The position numbers and the translations under genes are program-made. From the NCBI GenBank assembly GCA_003218735.1, contig QHOJ01000153.1, positions 1-5,989 on the forward strand: DNA of 5,989 bases. Reading direction: 5' to 3'. The DNA is from Verrucomicrobiota bacterium. Lineage in GTDB: Bacteria > Verrucomicrobiota > Verrucomicrobiia > Chthoniobacterales > UBA10450. The notes under the pieces are model-generated. The model was not told the origin of the DNA, searched no databases, and saw only the letters and a program-made list of their open reading frames with translations. Positions 5,142 through 5,989 of this stretch are shown one piece after another (positions within the stretch are counted from its first letter, which is position 1; every line of letters begins with the position of its first letter).

Positions 5142-5702
5142 TCAGACCTTCATAATCTCAGCTTCTTTATGCTTGAGGTGATCGTCCACCGACTTGACGA
5201 ACCGATCCGTTAGCTTTTGCACTTCGGCCTCCAAATCGTGCAATCCATCTTCGCTTAATTCGCCGGTGGCTTTAAGTTTCTTCGCCTCATCGAGCGCCGC
5301 GCGTCGATTCTCCCGAACACGCACGCGCGCTTCCTCTGCCATTTTGCTGAGCGAGCGGACAAGATCTTTGCGCCGCTCTTCCGACAACTCTGGAATCGGG
5401 AGCCGAATAATCTTCCCGTCGACGTTTGGCGTGATGCCGATCTTGGATTCCTTGAGCGCACGTTCGACGTCCTGGACTGTACTGGCATCAAACGGCTGAA
5501 CGACGAGCAAGCGCGGCTCGGGCGTGGTGATCAATGCAAGCTGCTTTAACTTCATGGTCGACCCATACGCCGCAACATCGACATTCTCGACCAGCCCGGG
5601 CGAGGCTTTCCCGGTGCGCACGGCGGCAAATTCGTGCGTCATATAGTCGACGCTTTTTTCCATCGACATCTCAGCGTCGAGAAGAATGTCGTCCCTGCTC
5701 AT
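5142..5702 (-). CDS. frr: Ribosome recycling factor
   Basis: RRF acts with EF-G after termination to split the ribosome from mRNA. The 186-residue product matches the family length of about 185. Conserved parts are visible in order: the first helix with MEKSVDYMTHEFAAVRTGKA (13-32), the domain II strands with VAAYGSTMKLKQLA, the PEPRLLVVQPFD segment, the IGITPNVDGKIIRLPIPELSEERRKDL block, and the long closing helices (VRVRENRRAALDEAKKL onward). ATG 5702 gives the standard N-terminus. It lies 12 bases downstream of the pyrH stop, the widespread pyrH-frr arrangement, so it is probably cotranscribed from a promoter outside the window. No Shine-Dalgarno sequence precedes it. It converges on the membrane protein gene. 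Confidence 0.97.
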   Translation of the reverse strand: MSRDDILLDAEMSMEKSVDYMTHEFAAVRTGKASPGLVENVDVAAYGSTMKLKQLALITTPEPRLLVVQPFDASTVQDVERALKESKIGITPNVDGKIIRLPIPELSEERRKDLVRSLSKMAEEARVRVRENRRAALDEAKKLKATGELSEDGLHDLEAEVQKLTDRFVKSVDDHLKHKEAEIMKV

Positions 5703-5714
5703 GCGGCTAAATTT

Positions 5715-5989
5715 TTACTTCGGTTCGGGTTCATCGCAAACGAGCGTCCCGACTTTTCGCCCGAGCACGGCATCGCGGATGTTGCTCGGTTTGTTCATAG
5801 CGAAGACCACGATGGGGATTTTGTTATCCATACAAAGGCTGAACGCGGTTGAATCCATGATTTGCAATCGTTTCGTGAGCGCTTCAGTAAAAGTAACGCG
5901 TTCGTAGAGCCTCGCATTTGCGTCGGTGTTGGGGTCGCGATCATAAACACCGTCCACTTTGGTTGCTTTCAAAATGATATCCGCGCGAA
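5715..5989 (-). CDS. pyrH: UMP kinase, C-terminal part (5' end outside the window)
   Basis: PyrH phosphorylates UMP to UDP using ATP, the first committed step from UMP to other pyrimidine nucleotides. It belongs to the amino acid kinase fold family, unlike eukaryotic UMP/CMP kinases. About 91 residues are present, reading from the window edge as RADIILKATKVDGVYDRDP, which is the ATP-side motif of the family. LQIMDSTAFSLCMDNKIPIVVF (about 40-60 of the visible part) follows, then NKPSNIRDAVLGRKVGTLV and a short charged tail to the TAA at 5717-5715. The frame runs open to base 5989, so the TTG at 5972 should not be taken as the start. Order with frr is the conserved one; tsf and rpsB often lie further upstream but cannot be seen here. 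Confidence 0.95.
   Translation of the reverse strand, partial: RADIILKATKVDGVYDRDPNTDANARLYERVTFTEALTKRLQIMDSTAFSLCMDNKIPIVVFAMNKPSNIRDAVLGRKVGTLVCDEPEPK

Noticed and set aside
5110..5145. GATCG/CGATC repeats between the membrane protein gene and frr as a terminator
   Set aside because: The arms are five bases, GATC words are frequent throughout, and there is no T-run on either strand.

Overview
This window looks like ordinary bacterial chromosome carrying core genes. There are three ribosome or translation loci on the minus strand (rplM-rpsI at about 1441-2265, and pyrH-frr at about 5142-5989). A plus-strand prolyl-tRNA synthetase sits between them, and several small envelope or redox genes complete the set. 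No transposase, phage gene, CRISPR array, tRNA or rRNA is visible. Standard bacterial genetics, a ProRS of the archaeal/eukaryotic type, few Shine-Dalgarno sequences and a GC-rich intergenic palindrome together suggest a free-living, moderately GC-rich bacterium. My best guess is a Verrucomicrobiota (Chthoniobacterales-like) genome or metagenome bin, but this is an impression and not a result.

Layout. Positions 1-55 hold what may be the first 18 codons of a minus-strand gene leaving the window. A DUF202/YidH-type membrane protein (147-557, +) and a membrane-anchored TPR protein (676-1368, +) follow. These converge on rpsI (1441-1836, -), which is preceded by rplM (-). The rplM gene is broken: its frame ends at 1912 after 117 codons. 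The missing L13 C-terminus is perfectly recognisable in another frame down to a stop at 1841, four bases before rpsI begins. A 13-base loss near 1951, removing the conserved Gly-Met-Leu segment, explains both the frame change and the missing residues. Divergent from rplM is proS (2431-3957, +), with a perfect 8-bp inverted repeat in its leader. Next come a small glutaredoxin-like protein (4012-4257, +) and a one-base-overlapping gene for an unrecognised membrane protein (4257-5072, +). The right end carries frr (5142-5702, -), preceded by the C-terminal part of pyrH (5715-5989, -), the classic pyrH-frr order.

How they work together. L13, S9, ProRS and RRF all serve translation (ribosome assembly, tRNA charging, ribosome recycling), and UMP kinase supplies pyrimidine nucleotides. 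The glutaredoxin and membrane protein probably form one translationally coupled unit. I see no previously undescribed multi-gene system. The items most worth checking are the rplM lesion, the unknown membrane protein paired with the glutaredoxin, and the general lack of ribosome binding sites.
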